Positions 1-8,575 are shown, counted from the stretch's first letter. The stretch: 64,000 nucleotides of DNA from Thiohalobacter sp. IOR34 (GCF_030406045.1 NZ_CP128988.1:2205438-2269437); one strand, 5' to 3'. Made by a program: numbers and translations. The notes: a model not told the origin generated them from the sequence alone.

Positions 1-2
1 AA

Positions 3-1223
3 TCCCTGCCCAAGGGGCCGCGCATCATCCTCTGGGAACTGGTCGACCCCGAGGACCGCGGCGAGATCCTGCTGCACGTCAACGACGAGGTGCGCTCCGG
101 CCTGATCGACGAGATGGAGACCGGCGAGCTGGTGGCCGCCACCGAAGGTCTGGACACCGACGACCTGGCCGACCTGCTACAGGACCTGCCCGGCACCGTG
201 ATCCACGAGGTGCTGCGCTCCATGGACCTGCAGAACAGGCATCGCCTGGAGGCCGTGCTCTCCTATCCGGAGGACACCGCCGGCGGCCTGATGAACCTCG
301 ACACGGTGACGGTGCGCGCCGACGTGTCGCTGGACGTGGTGTTGCGCTACCTGCGCCTTCGCGGCAGCATCCCGGACCTCACCGACAGCCTGATGGTGGT
401 CGACCGCTACGACAAGTACCTCGGCCTGCTGCCACTCTCCACCCTGCTCACCCAGGATCCCGACCTCAGCGTGGCCGAGGTCATGGAGCGCGACATCGAG
501 GGCATCCCCGCCGACATGCCGGCGGTGGAAGTCGCCAAGCTGTTCGAGGACCGCGACCTGGTATCCGCCCCGGTGGTGGACGAGAACGGCAAGCTGCTCG
601 GCCGCATCACCATCGACGACGTGGTGGACGTGATTCGCGACGAGGCCGATCACAACATCATGAGCATGGCCGGCCTCGACGAGGAGGACGACATCTTCGC
701 CCCGGTGGTACCCAGTGCCCGCCGCCGGGCGCTGTGGCTGGGCATCAACCTGCTCACTGCCTTCGTCGCCTCCTGGGTGATCGGCCGCTTCGAGAGCACC
801 CTGGAGCAGGTGGTGGCGCTGGCGGTGCTGATGCCGATCGTCGCCAGCATGGGCGGCATCGCCGGCAGCCAGACCCTGACCATCGTCATCCGCGGTCTGG
901 CGCTCGGCCAGATCGGCAAGTCCAACGCCCGCTGGCTGATGTACAAGGAACTGGCGGTCGGGATGCTGAACGGCATCCTCTGGGCCCTGGTGGTGGCCTT
1001 CATCGCCATGGCCTGGTTCCAGAACAGCAACATCGGCATGGTCATTGGGGCCGCGCTGATCATCAACCTGATCATCGCCGCCCTGGCCGGCTTCAGCATC
1101 CCCCTGCTGCTGCGCCGCCTGGGCATCGACCCCGCCCTGGCCGGCAGCGTACTGTTGACCACGGTCACCGACGTGGTCGGCTTCATGACCTTCCTCGGCC
1201 TGGGGACGCTGTATCTGCTCTAG
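3..1223 (+). CDS. mgtE: Magnesium transporter MgtE, 5' end cut off by the window
   Basis: The reading frame is open from the first bases of the window, so the start codon lies upstream. About 406 residues are visible. The order is the end of the MgtE N-terminal helical domain, a CBS pair (roughly residues 90-210) and a five-helix membrane domain. The pore-region motif SMGGIAGSQTLTIVIRG is intact. MgtE proteins are dimeric magnesium channels of the inner membrane, gated by magnesium binding at the cytoplasmic N and CBS domains. The usual length is about 450 residues, so roughly 45 are missing. The stop codon is TAG at 1221. An M-box riboswitch or other leader, if present, would be outside the window. 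A repeat-rich gap of about 590 bp follows. Confidence 0.93.
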   Translation, partial: SLPKGPRIILWELVDPEDRGEILLHVNDEVRSGLIDEMETGELVAATEGLDTDDLADLLQDLPGTVIHEVLRSMDLQNRHRLEAVLSYPEDTAGGLMNLDTVTVRADVSLDVVLRYLRLRGSIPDLTDSLMVVDRYDKYLGLLPLSTLLTQDPDLSVAEVMERDIEGIPADMPAVEVAKLFEDRDLVSAPVVDENGKLLGRITIDDVVDVIRDEADHNIMSMAGLDEEDDIFAPVVPSARRRALWLGINLLTAFVASWVIGRFESTLEQVVALAVLMPIVASMGGIAGSQTLTIVIRGLALGQIGKSNARWLMYKELAVGMLNGILWALVVAFIAMAWFQNSNIGMVIGAALIINLIIAALAGFSIPLLLRRLGIDPALAGSVLLTTVTDVVGFMTFLGLGTLYLL

Positions 1224-1274
1224 CCCGCATATTGCATCAGGCCCCCGGATGATGGCGTGGCTGGACCCGCCGGG

Positions 1275-1344
1275 GATCGCGGCCTGGAGGCCGCTCCTAC
1301 GGGGCATGGCGCCACCCTGGCAGGAGCGGCCTCCAGGCCGCGAT
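1275..1344. repeat. REP-like palindrome, copy 1
   Basis: Arms of about 23 bases, starting GATCGCGGCCTGGAGG and ending CCTCCAGGCCGCGAT, pair around a central segment containing ACGGGGCATGGCG. Near-identical copies occur at 1578-1647, 15806-15874, 23646-23725 and 47216-47285. All five lie between genes. The structure and size match repetitive extragenic palindromes of gammaproteobacteria, which can act as transcription attenuators or RNA-stability elements. Their role here is inferred. Confidence 0.85.
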
Positions 1345-1366
1345 TGGCGCGCTGTCAACAGGCCCA

Positions 1367-1524
1367 GGCTGTCGGATTCAGGCAAGCGTAGCGAGTGGCG
1401 GGAGAGCGTGCACAAATTTTCACGATTTCGAGGCACAGAGTGGGCCTGCGCAACAAGGAATCGGGGGAGATTCGGGCCGCCCTCCCATCAGCGCAGTAGA
1501 TGGGTCCTGAGTCCGACAGACTCC
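1367..1524. mobile_element. MITE-like element of about 160 bp, copy 1
   Basis: A second copy lies at 15898-16059. Shared interior blocks include CACAAATTTTCACGATTTCG and CTCCCATCAGCGCAGTAGAT. The right end CCTGAGTCCGACAGACTCC is the inverse of the left end of the other copy with two mismatches; the left end of this copy has decayed slightly. There is no transposase gene, so a non-autonomous miniature element is the best reading. Target duplications could not be established. Confidence 0.65.
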
Positions 1525-1577
1525 TAGCCCGCCTATTGCATCAGGACCCGGATGATGGCGTGGCTGGACCCGCCGGG

Positions 1578-1647
1578 GATCGCGGCCTGGAGACCGCTCC
1601 TACGGGGCATGGCGGCACCCTGGCAGGAGCGGCCTCCAGGCCGCGAT
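1578..1647. repeat. REP-like palindrome, copy 2
   Basis: Same arms as the hairpin at 1275-1344, with one compensated-looking change in the left arm (GGAGACC for GGAGGCC). The flanks GGATGATGGCGTGGCTGGAC before and GCGATTGGCGCGG after are shared with copy 1 and with the copy at 47216-47285. The repeating unit is therefore about 140 bp, larger than the hairpin itself. Confidence 0.85.
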
Positions 1648-1685
1648 TGGCGCGGTGTTGACAGGCCCCGGGAATCTGTTGGGTT

Positions 1686-1749
1686 TAGCCCGGATATTGC
1701 ACCAAGGATTCGCCCTGAAACTCGAATCCTTGGTGCAATATCCGGGCTA
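1686..1749. repeat. Perfect 27-bp inverted repeat
   Basis: The arms at 1686-1712 and 1723-1749 are exact reverse complements, beginning TAGCCCGGATATTGCACCAA, with a 10-base loop. The outer 20 bases of the arm recur, in opposite orientations, at the two ends of the element at 23575-23852. This suggests that the hairpin is an emptied or minimal version of that element. It sits 66 bases before nhaD and could form a strong hairpin in the nhaD leader if transcription starts upstream. Confidence 0.85.
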
Positions 1750-1815
1750 GGGGGCGCTGAAGTCTGACCGCAGGCTGCCGACAACAGGGATGGCTAGCCA
1801 CGAGAGGGACGCCGC

Positions 1816-3288
1816 ATGTACATCCAGCGCCATGGACCATCCTGTCTAACCCTGCTGACCCTGGGCCTGCTGCTGCCGTTCACCACCCAGGCCTCGACCG
1901 GCATCCAGCCGCTCGACTTCACCGGCCACTGGGCCGGCTGGCTGGCGGTCGGCATCTTCGTCGCCGCCTATGCCCTGGTGATCGCCGAGGAGGCCATCCA
2001 CCTGCGCAAGTCGAAACCGGTGATCGTCGCCGCCGGCCTGATCTGGCTGATCGTCGCCCTGCTCTACCAGCAGCAGGGCGACACCCACAGCGCGGAGCAG
2101 GCCGTACGCCACAACCTGTTGGAGTTTGCCGAGCTGTTTCTGTTCCTGCTCGCGGCGATGACCTACATCAACACCATGGACGAGCGCGGCGTGTTCGAGG
2201 CCCTCCGCGCCTGGCTGATCTCGCGCGGCTTCTCGCTACGGGCCATCTTCTGGGTCACCGGCCTGCTGGCCTTCTTCATCTCGCCGGTGGCCGACAACCT
2301 GACCACCGCCCTGCTGATGGCCACCGTGGTGATGGCGGTCGGCGGCAGCAATCACGCCTTCGTCGCCACCGCCTGCATCAACATTGTAGTAGCCGCCAAC
2401 GCCGGCGGCGCATTCAGCCCCTTTGGCGACATCACCACACTGATGGTCTGGCAGAAGGGGCTGGTCGACTTTGGCCAGTTCTTCGCCCTGTTCGTCCCTT
2501 CGCTGGTCAACTGGCTGGTGCCGGCGGTGATCCTCGGTCTCACCGTCCCTGCCTCGCCCCCCGAACAGACCGAGGCGAGCGCAGCACTGCAATACGGCGC
2601 CTGGGTGGTGGTCGGCCTGTTCCTGCTGACCATCACCATGGCGGTGTCGGCCCACAACTTCCTGCACCTGCCACCGGTGCTGGGCATGATGACCGGCCTC
2701 GGCCTGCTCAAGCTGTACAGCTACTATCTGAAGCGGCGCAGCGACTTCCCGCTCACGCCTGAAGAGAGCGATTTCGCCGACACCGCTTTCGCCGACGATG
2801 GCGTCGAGGGCGAAGCAGCCCGGCGGATGACCCCCTTCAACGTCTTCAAGGCACTGGAACGCGCCGAGTGGGACACCCTGATGTTCTTCTACGGCATCAT
2901 CCTCTGTGTCGGCGGCCTCGGCACTCTCGGCTATCTGGCGATCGGCTCGCAGCTGATGTACGGCGACCTGGGCGCCACCCAGGCCAACATCCTGGTCGGC
3001 CTCCTCTCGGCCATCGTCGACAACATCCCGGTAATGTTCGCGGTGCTGGCCATGCAGCCCGACATGAGTCTCGGCAACTGGCTGCTGGTGACACTCACCG
3101 CCGGCGTCGGCGGCTCGCTGCTGTCCATCGGCTCCGCCGCCGGGGTCGCGGTGATGGGCCAGGCGCGCGGCATCTACACCTTCTTCGCCCACCTCAAGTG
3201 GAGCTGGGCCATCGCCCTCGGCTATGCCGCCAGCATCGGCATTCATTTCCTGATCAACGGCGAGAGCTTCAAGCAGGCGATTGGCTAG
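1816..3288 (+). CDS. nhaD: Sodium/proton antiporter NhaD
   Basis: The product has 490 residues. It begins with a signal-like hydrophobic stretch ending near TTQAS, followed by about a dozen membrane segments. The sequence FFISPVADNLTTALLMATVV and the later GLLSAIVDNIPVMFAVLAM are the paired conserved membrane motifs of the NhaD/ArsB ion-transporter superfamily. NhaD proteins exchange sodium (or lithium) for protons across the inner membrane and are frequent in marine, haloalkaliphilic and sulfur-oxidising gammaproteobacteria. Length is normal for the family. The gene stands alone, after a repeat block and before a convergent gene. A hydrophilic loop around residues 310-340 is rich in acidic residues. 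The gene supports a saline or alkaline lifestyle, but does not prove it. Confidence 0.93.
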   Translation: MYIQRHGPSCLTLLTLGLLLPFTTQASTGIQPLDFTGHWAGWLAVGIFVAAYALVIAEEAIHLRKSKPVIVAAGLIWLIVALLYQQQGDTHSAEQAVRHNLLEFAELFLFLLAAMTYINTMDERGVFEALRAWLISRGFSLRAIFWVTGLLAFFISPVADNLTTALLMATVVMAVGGSNHAFVATACINIVVAANAGGAFSPFGDITTLMVWQKGLVDFGQFFALFVPSLVNWLVPAVILGLTVPASPPEQTEASAALQYGAWVVVGLFLLTITMAVSAHNFLHLPPVLGMMTGLGLLKLYSYYLKRRSDFPLTPEESDFADTAFADDGVEGEAARRMTPFNVFKALERAEWDTLMFFYGIILCVGGLGTLGYLAIGSQLMYGDLGATQANILVGLLSAIVDNIPVMFAVLAMQPDMSLGNWLLVTLTAGVGGSLLSIGSAAGVAVMGQARGIYTFFAHLKWSWAIALGYAASIGIHFLINGESFKQAIG

Positions 3289-3424
3289 AAGCTAGAAGCT
3301 AGAAGCTAGAAGCTGGAAGCTGGGAGCTGGGAGCTGGGAGCTGGGAGCTGGGAGTCTCAAGTCAGGCGGGCGATGCCCACCCTACCAGCTCCTGGCTTCC
3401 AGCTTCCTGCTTCTGGCTTCTCCC
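3289..3424. repeat. Short tandem repeats forming a large hairpin between convergent genes
   Basis: After nhaD come at least four copies of TAGAAGC, then repeats of GGGAGCTG. Further on, the complementary series CCAGCTCCTGGCTTCCAGC and CTTCCTGCTTCTGGCTTCTC precedes the stop codon of the leftward lipoate-ligase gene. The two halves can pair over about 35 bases, imperfectly. The position between two stop codons suggests a bidirectional transcription terminator built from slippage repeats. No U-tract is obvious. Confidence 0.55.
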
Positions 3425-5038
3425 CTACTCGGCCTCGACGGCGAGCTCCACCTCGGGGACGATGCGCAGCACCTGCTCCAGCAGCGGCAGGTCGAGGCGT
3501 GCCTGATCCTGGAAACGTCCGGCGTAACCGTCCGCCTCCCGGCCCGCCTCATAGCAGCTCTGGCCGCGAAGATCGAGCAGCACCACCGGCATGCCCGCCT
3601 CTCGGAACACGTGGTTGCGCTTGACGAAGAAAGGCTCGCAGAAGTTGGCCACCAACGCCCCCACCCCTCGGGCGCGGAAATGCTGCAGCAGCTCGCTGAG
3701 GTGATCGTGGTTGCAAACGCTGTGCACCTCCAGCCCGTGGCGCTGCGCCAGGCGGAAGGCGTCCCCCACCTCGCAGGCACCGCACTGCTTGCAGCCGTCC
3801 ATGCCACGGAAGTTGCAGCTGGTGGACTTGGCACAGTAGGGCAAGAGCATGACCTCGGCCCGTTGCAGGATGTCGATGGCGCTGAGATCGGTCTCGGCGC
3901 CGATCACCCGTAGTCGGTTGGCCTGTTCCGGGCTCAGGCCGAGCAGCCGGCGTTCATCGAAGTGACCCAGCGCCAGGGCGATCACCTGCCAGAGATCCTC
4001 GGCCCCCAGGCCCGGCATGTCCAGTTCGGACCGACGGCAGCAGGCCAGCAGCCGCTCGCGCAGTTCACGCACCGGCGCACCGAGCAGCTCGGCCGCGAGC
4101 TGGCCGAGGAAGCTGACCGGCTGCAGGTAGAGGTCACCCCCGAGGCGCAGGCCCGCCACCCGCTCGCAGCCCTCGTCCAGGGCCAGCCGGCAGTAGAGCA
4201 TGCCACCCGCCGTCTTCCAGCGCGCCTCGGCATAACCGCTGGCTGGCACCAGGGGGGCAGCACCCGGGTCGATGAGCACCGGGTAGTTGAGCCCTTCCGG
4301 CAGCGGCGGCGGATTGCGGGCGTAGCGGCGCAGGTCGGCATAGACCGTCTTGCTCGGCGGCCGGGTACGCAGCCCGAAGCCGGCCAGCAGGGCACTGGTA
4401 AGCCGTTTGCGCAACACCATCAGCGAGGGGACGCGGTCCAGATGGGCACGCAGGGTGGTGACACGCTCCCGCGCCACCTGGGGTCGACCCGCATCCGGTC
4501 CCTCGGCCGCGAAACGCAGCGTCCGGGCCAGCCGCTCGGGATCAGCATCGACGAACAGGAAGCCCTGGATCAGGTAGGAACGGCGGAAACGGGCCACGAA
4601 CACGCTGGCGATCTTCCGCCCATCGACCTCGATGTCGTTGGGGCCGCAGAAGCGGGCGGCAAGGCCCAGATCGCGCAGCGCCTCGACCACCGACCGCCCC
4701 GCCACCTCCAGCAGCTCCGCCTCGGTCGTTTCCTTCCAGCGCGGGGTGCGGCGCAGAAACAGCGACCAGGCGAGCTGCCGCGAATCGACGTAGAGCGCCC
4801 CGCCGCCGGTCAGCCGGCGCACGGCCTGGATCCGCTGCTCGCGCACATAGTCCAGGTTCAGCTCGGTCTCTGGCCACTGGTGCAGGCCGATCCAGGCGCT
4901 CTCCCCGCTGCGGAAGAAGCGCAGCAGGTTGGGACGCAGGCTGCGCGCATGTTCGGCCAGCCAGTGTCGGTCGATGGTGATGTTGTTGGCCGCCGACCCC
5001 AGGCCGGTGTCGACCACCATGATCTCAGCATTCGGCAT
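3425..5038 (-). CDS. Lipoate-protein ligase A domain fused to a cysteine-rich DUF116 domain
   Basis: The start at 5038 gives 537 residues, with a G-rich Shine-Dalgarno about eight bases upstream; an ATG at 5065 would add nine residues but has no such site. Residues 1-235 resemble LplA: RRLTGGGALY (about 74-83) is the ligand loop, with the usual YHD changed to YVD, and NDIEVDGRKIAS carries the conserved lysine near 142. Residues 250-345 look like an LplA accessory domain. Residues 395-537 match DUF116, with cysteines near 402, 408, 416, 419 and 422 in CxxCxxC spacing. LplA enzymes attach lipoate to carrier proteins through lipoyl-AMP. DUF116 has no established biochemical role, and its cysteines suggest metal or Fe-S binding. 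The gene lies downstream of pmbA, with a 105-bp gap. The function of the fusion is inferred. Confidence 0.75.
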   Translation of the reverse strand: MPNAEIMVVDTGLGSAANNITIDRHWLAEHARSLRPNLLRFFRSGESAWIGLHQWPETELNLDYVREQRIQAVRRLTGGGALYVDSRQLAWSLFLRRTPRWKETTEAELLEVAGRSVVEALRDLGLAARFCGPNDIEVDGRKIASVFVARFRRSYLIQGFLFVDADPERLARTLRFAAEGPDAGRPQVARERVTTLRAHLDRVPSLMVLRKRLTSALLAGFGLRTRPPSKTVYADLRRYARNPPPLPEGLNYPVLIDPGAAPLVPASGYAEARWKTAGGMLYCRLALDEGCERVAGLRLGGDLYLQPVSFLGQLAAELLGAPVRELRERLLACCRRSELDMPGLGAEDLWQVIALALGHFDERRLLGLSPEQANRLRVIGAETDLSAIDILQRAEVMLLPYCAKSTSCNFRGMDGCKQCGACEVGDAFRLAQRHGLEVHSVCNHDHLSELLQHFRARGVGALVANFCEPFFVKRNHVFREAGMPVVLLDLRGQSCYEAGREADGYAGRFQDQARLDLPLLEQVLRIVPEVELAVEAE

Positions 5039-5066
5039 CGTTGCCCCCCGCCGCACAATAACCATA

Positions 5067-5084
5067 GATTAGAAAGTTCTAATC
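5067..5084. promoter_or_regulatory. 18-bp palindrome upstream of the lipoate-ligase fusion gene
   Basis: GATTAGAAAGTTCTAATC has perfect 8-bp arms around a 2-bp centre. It lies 29 bases upstream of the chosen start codon. Its size and symmetry are those of a dimeric repressor site. A weak -10-like TAGGAT on the minus strand (5082-5087) overlaps it. The cognate regulator is not identifiable. Confidence 0.5.
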
Positions 5085-5143
5085 CTAAGTCTTTGTCCGG
5101 GGGACGGAATGACCCAGATCAATTCTGCCGCTGGCAGTTTTCT

Positions 5144-6511
5144 TCAGTCGCCGGCCAGGGTCAGGGGGGCGAGCAGCACCGAACCGGTGCGAATGCTGCC
5201 ACGGGTATCGATATCGCTGCCGATCGCGACCAGATCGCGGAACATATCCCGCAGATTGCCGGCCACCGTGATCTCCTCCACCGGGTACTGGAGTTCACCG
5301 TCCTCCACCCAGAAGCCGGCGGCACCGCGCGAATAGTCGCCGGTGACGATGTTCACGCCCTGCCCCATCAGCTCGGTCACCAGCAGGCCGCTGCTCATCT
5401 GGCGCAGCAGGGCCGCCTGGTCACCGGCCGTGGGGTCGATGCTCAGGTTGTGCACCCCGCCGGCATTGCCCGTGGTCTCCATGCCCAGCTTACAGGCCGA
5501 ATAGCTGTCCAGCACATAGCCTTGGAGGATACCATCGCGCACCAGGTCGCGGGGCGCGGTGGCCACGCCCTCGCTGTCGAAGGGGGCGCTGCCAAGGGCC
5601 CGCGGCAGATGGGGCTGTTCGTGGATGTGCACGAAATCCGGGAACACCGGCTGACCGAGGCAGTCGAGCAGGAAGCTGGAGCGGCGGTACAGGTTGCCGC
5701 CGCGGATGGCGCTGACGAAACTGCGGAACAGGCCGCCGGCCAGCTCGGCGCTGAACAGCACCGGTGCCTGGCGGGTCGAGAGCTTGCGCGCGCCGAGCCG
5801 GCGCAGGGTACGCTCGGCAGCGGTACGGCCGACCGCCTCGGGTGGCTCCAGGTCCTCGCGGGCCCGCGCCACCGTGTACCAGTAGTCGCGCTGCATCTGA
5901 CCGTCCTGCTCGGCGATCACCGAGCAGCTGATGCTGTGCCGGCTGCTGGGATAGCCGCCGATGAAGCCGTGGCTGTTGCCGTAGACCCGCAGTCCGGCAT
6001 GGCTGGCCAGGGTCGCCCCCTCGGAGTTGCTGATCCGGGGATCCTGGCCGCGCGCGGCATCCTCGCAGATACGGGCCAGCTCGATGGCCCGGTCGGCGTC
6101 GATATCCCAGGGATGGTAGAGATCGAGATCGGGGGTCTCCCGCGCCATGCGCTCCGCCGGGGCCAGGCCGGCGCAGCTATCCTCGCTGGTATAGCGGGCG
6201 ATGTCGCAGGCCGCCGCCACCGTCTCGCGGATCGCCTGGGGCGAGAGGTCCGAGCTGCTGGCCGAGCCCTTGCGCCGGCCGAAGTAGACAGTCACCCCGA
6301 GCCCCCGGTCGCGGTGGTATTCCAGGGTCTCCACCTCGCCCAGGCGCACCGTCACCGACAGGCCGAGATCCATGTTGACCCCGGCCTCGGCGGCGCTGGC
6401 CCCGGCCCGGCGCGCCTCGTCCAGCACCTGGGCCACCACCTTCTCCACCGCTGCGGCGTCGGGCAGGCCCGCCGCGTCGTGCTGTAATTGCCGATCCTGT
6501 TCTGTCATCAT
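5144..6511 (-). CDS. pmbA: Metalloprotease subunit PmbA (TldE)
   Basis: The product has 455 residues, normal for the family. PmbA/TldE is the partner of TldD in a heterodimeric cytoplasmic protease that matures microcin B17 and degrades the antitoxin CcdA in Escherichia coli. PmbA lacks the zinc-binding HExxxH motif, and none is seen here. Conserved features include the glycine-rich C-terminal segment around TTGNAGGVHNLSIDP. tldD lies nearby on the same strand, separated only by the divergent-then-convergent darP gene. Two adjacent ATG codons (6511 and 6508) follow an AGAGG ribosome-binding site, and the first is used here. The role in this organism, which has no visible microcin genes, is unknown. 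Confidence 0.95.
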   Translation of the reverse strand: MMTEQDRQLQHDAAGLPDAAAVEKVVAQVLDEARRAGASAAEAGVNMDLGLSVTVRLGEVETLEYHRDRGLGVTVYFGRRKGSASSSDLSPQAIRETVAAACDIARYTSEDSCAGLAPAERMARETPDLDLYHPWDIDADRAIELARICEDAARGQDPRISNSEGATLASHAGLRVYGNSHGFIGGYPSSRHSISCSVIAEQDGQMQRDYWYTVARAREDLEPPEAVGRTAAERTLRRLGARKLSTRQAPVLFSAELAGGLFRSFVSAIRGGNLYRRSSFLLDCLGQPVFPDFVHIHEQPHLPRALGSAPFDSEGVATAPRDLVRDGILQGYVLDSYSACKLGMETTGNAGGVHNLSIDPTAGDQAALLRQMSSGLLVTELMGQGVNIVTGDYSRGAAGFWVEDGELQYPVEEITVAGNLRDMFRDLVAIGSDIDTRGSIRTGSVLLAPLTLAGD

Positions 6512-6553
6512 CGCCTCTGTCTGTTGTGTGTTGCCTGTCCGCCGCTCCAGCTG

Positions 6554-6577
6554 CTAGGGTCTGTCAACAGACCCTAG
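6554..6577. repeat. Perfect palindrome between pmbA and darP
   Basis: CTAGGGTCTGT and ACAGACCCTAG are separated by two bases. It lies in the 76-bp space between the divergent pmbA and darP starts, so it is not a terminator of either gene. It may be a regulator site, or a remnant of the REP-unit flank, which also contains TGTCAACAG followed by a run of C. Confidence 0.5.
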
Positions 6578-6587
6578 TCTCGCCGCC

Positions 6588-7124
6588 ATGCCGAACGAAG
6601 AGCACAGCACCGCCCCCGCGGAACATCAGCCCCCCAGCAAGTCCCAGCGCAAGCGGGACAGCCAGGCGCTGCGCGCCCTGGGCGAGACCCTGGTCGGGCT
6701 GCCCGAGTCGCGACTGGCACAGATCGAGCTGCCCGAGACGCTGCGCGAGGCCGTGGACCTGGCGCGGCGCATCAAGGCCCACGGTGGCCGCAAGCGCCAG
6801 CTGCAGTACATCGGCAAGCTGCTGCGCGGCATGGACGCGGCGCCCATCCAGGCCGCGCTGGAGGCCATGCGCCAGCAGGATGCCCGCGCCAGCCGTCGCT
6901 TCCACCAGCTCGAGGCACTGCGGGAGCGGCTGATCGAGGACGGCGATGCGGCCCTCGGCGCCCTGTTCGAATCCTACCCCCAGGCCGACCGCCAGCACCT
7001 GCGCCAGCTGATCCGTCAGGCCCAGCGCGACCGGGGCGCCGACAAGAGCCGCGGTCCGCGCGCCCTGTTCCGCTACCTGCGGGAACTGGACGAGGCGGTG
7101 GCCTCCGGCCCCGACGACGCCTGA
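6588..7124 (+). CDS. darP: Ribosome maturation protein DarP (YjgA, DUF615)
   Basis: The product has 178 residues and is mostly helical and highly charged, as expected. The N-terminal segment PPSKSQRKRDSQALRALGE is the family signature, followed by LPESRLAQIELPE. YjgA/DarP associates with late 50S ribosomal precursors in Escherichia coli and assists assembly and decoding-centre maturation. It runs opposite to its neighbours pmbA and tldD, an arrangement common in gammaproteobacteria. It converges on tldD with only five bases between the stop codons, and the two stops lie in the arms of a small hairpin (7118-7136). Confidence 0.93.
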   Translation: MPNEEHSTAPAEHQPPSKSQRKRDSQALRALGETLVGLPESRLAQIELPETLREAVDLARRIKAHGGRKRQLQYIGKLLRGMDAAPIQAALEAMRQQDARASRRFHQLEALRERLIEDGDAALGALFESYPQADRQHLRQLIRQAQRDRGADKSRGPRALFRYLRELDEAVASGPDDA

Positions 7125-7136
7125 CCGGCTCAGGCG
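7118..7136. terminator. Small hairpin spanning two convergent stop codons
   Basis: CGCCTGA, a 5-base loop and TCAGGCG form a perfect 7-bp stem. Each arm contains the stop codon of one gene (darP and tldD). There is no U-tract, so a terminator role is only a possibility. Confidence 0.3.
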
Positions 7137-8575
7137 CTGGTGCCGCCCACCGTCAGGCCGTCGATGCGCAGCGTCGGCTGACCGACCCCGACCGGCACGC
7201 TCTGCCCGTCCTTGCCGCAGGTACCGACCCCCTTGTCCAGCTGCAGGTCGTTGCCGACCATCGACACCCGGGTCAGTACCTCCGGGCCGCTGCCGATCAG
7301 GGTGGCACCCTTCACCGGCCGGGTCACCTTGCCACCCTCGATCAGATAGGCCTCGCTGGCCGAAAAGACGAACTTGCCGGAGGTGATGTCCACTTGGCCG
7401 CCGCCGAAGTTGACGGCATACAGGCCGTTGTCCACCGAGGCGATGATCTCTTCCGGCGCCTGCTCGCCGGGCAGCATGTAGGTGTTGGTCATGCGCGGCA
7501 TGGGCTGGTGGGCATAGGACTCGCGCCGGCCGTTGCCGGTGGAGGCCACCCCCATCAGCCGCCCGTTCAGCTTGTCCTGCATGTAGCCCCTGAGCACCCC
7601 CTTCTCGATCAGCACCGTCTGCCGGGTGGGCGTACCCTCGTCGTCGATGTTCAGTGAGCCACGGCGCCCCGGCAGGGTGCCATCGTCGACCACGGTGCAC
7701 AGCGGCGAGGCCACCGTCTCGCCGAGCCGGCCGGCAAAGGCCGAGGTGCCCTTGCGGTTGAAATCGCCTTCCAGACCATGACCGACGGCCTCGTGCAGCA
7801 GCACCCCCGGCCAGCCGGGCCCCAGCACCACGGTCATGTTGCCGGCCGGCGCCTCGACCGCCTCCAGGTTGACCAGCGCCTGGCGCACCGCCTCGCGGGC
7901 ATGCCAGAGGGCGGCATCATCGCTGGTGAGCAGCTCGTAGCCACCGCGCCCGCCGCCGCCCGAGCTGCCCTGTTCGCGGCGCCCGTCGTGCTCGACGATG
8001 ACGCTGACGTTGACCCGCACCAGCGGCCGCACATCACCGGCCAGGGTGCCGTCGCTGGCCGCCACCAGCATCACCTCGTGCACGCCGGCCAGGCTGACGA
8101 TCACCTGCTGGACACGCGGATCCTGGCGCCGTGCCTCGGCATCGATGCGCTGCAGCAGGGCCACCTTGTCGTCGGCGCTCATCGTCTCCAGGGGATCGAG
8201 CGGCCGGTACAGCCCGGCATCGCCGGACGGCTGCCAGGCGCGGAGTTCGACCTGGCGACCACTGCGGGCAATGGCGCGGGCCGCCCCGGCCGCCTGCTGC
8301 AGGGCCGGCAGGACGATCTCGTCGGAATAGGCGAAACCGGTCTTCTCACCGCTGATCGCCCGTACCCCGGCCCCCTGCTCGATGCTGTGATTGCCCTCCT
8401 TGACGATGCCATCCTCCAGCATCCAGGACTCGAAACGGGTCGACTGGAAATAGAGGTCCGCGGCATCGACGGCATGCCCCAGCATGCTGTCGAGCACCCG
8501 GGCAAGGTCGTTCTCGCCGAGGCCGGCCGGGGCCAGCAGATGTTGGCGCGCCAGTTCGAGACTGTCTTCACTCAT
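7130..8575 (-). CDS. tldD: Metalloprotease TldD
   Basis: The product has 481 residues, the standard length. The zinc site is visible as HEAVGH (His261, Glu262, His265), with the conserved third ligand cysteine at 453 in GTCGKDGQ. TldD is the catalytic half of the TldD-TldE protease, which processes unfolded peptides in the cytoplasm; pmbA encodes the other half. The gene begins 37 bases downstream of the amidase gene (stop at 8613) and is the last member of the leftward group yhdP - small secreted protein - nit - tldD. All catalytic residues are present, so the enzyme should be active. Confidence 0.96.
   Translation of the reverse strand: MSEDSLELARQHLLAPAGLGENDLARVLDSMLGHAVDAADLYFQSTRFESWMLEDGIVKEGNHSIEQGAGVRAISGEKTGFAYSDEIVLPALQQAAGAARAIARSGRQVELRAWQPSGDAGLYRPLDPLETMSADDKVALLQRIDAEARRQDPRVQQVIVSLAGVHEVMLVAASDGTLAGDVRPLVRVNVSVIVEHDGRREQGSSGGGGRGGYELLTSDDAALWHAREAVRQALVNLEAVEAPAGNMTVVLGPGWPGVLLHEAVGHGLEGDFNRKGTSAFAGRLGETVASPLCTVVDDGTLPGRRGSLNIDDEGTPTRQTVLIEKGVLRGYMQDKLNGRLMGVASTGNGRRESYAHQPMPRMTNTYMLPGEQAPEEIIASVDNGLYAVNFGGGQVDITSGKFVFSASEAYLIEGGKVTRPVKGATLIGSGPEVLTRVSMVGNDLQLDKGVGTCGKDGQSVPVGVGQPTLRIDGLTVGGTSA

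Larger units (their letters stand above)
1224..1815. repeat. Gene-free gap filled with repeats upstream of nhaD
   Basis: No supportable gene is seen in this interval. In order it holds a REP-like hairpin unit (about 1226-1364), a MITE-like element (1367-1524), a second copy of the REP unit (about 1528-1670) and a perfect hairpin (1686-1749). The last 65 bases before nhaD have no clear promoter. The two REP units share flanking sequence on both sides, so the block looks like a tandem duplication of the REP unit with the MITE-like element between the copies. The short reading frames here read through palindromes and are not credible genes. Confidence 0.8.

Noticed and set aside
1231-1530. Short coding frames over the REP and MITE-like sequences, also at 15.8-16.0, 23.6-23.9 and 47.2 kb
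   Set aside because: They read through palindromes and their translations repeat from copy to copy because the DNA repeats. They lack start signals.
3962-6487. A long rightward open frame (about 840 codons) antisense to the lipoate-ligase fusion and pmbA
   Set aside because: It lies opposite two genes with clear family motifs. Its product is rich in His, Gln, Ala and Gly without any recognisable domain, as expected for antisense frames in G+C-rich DNA.
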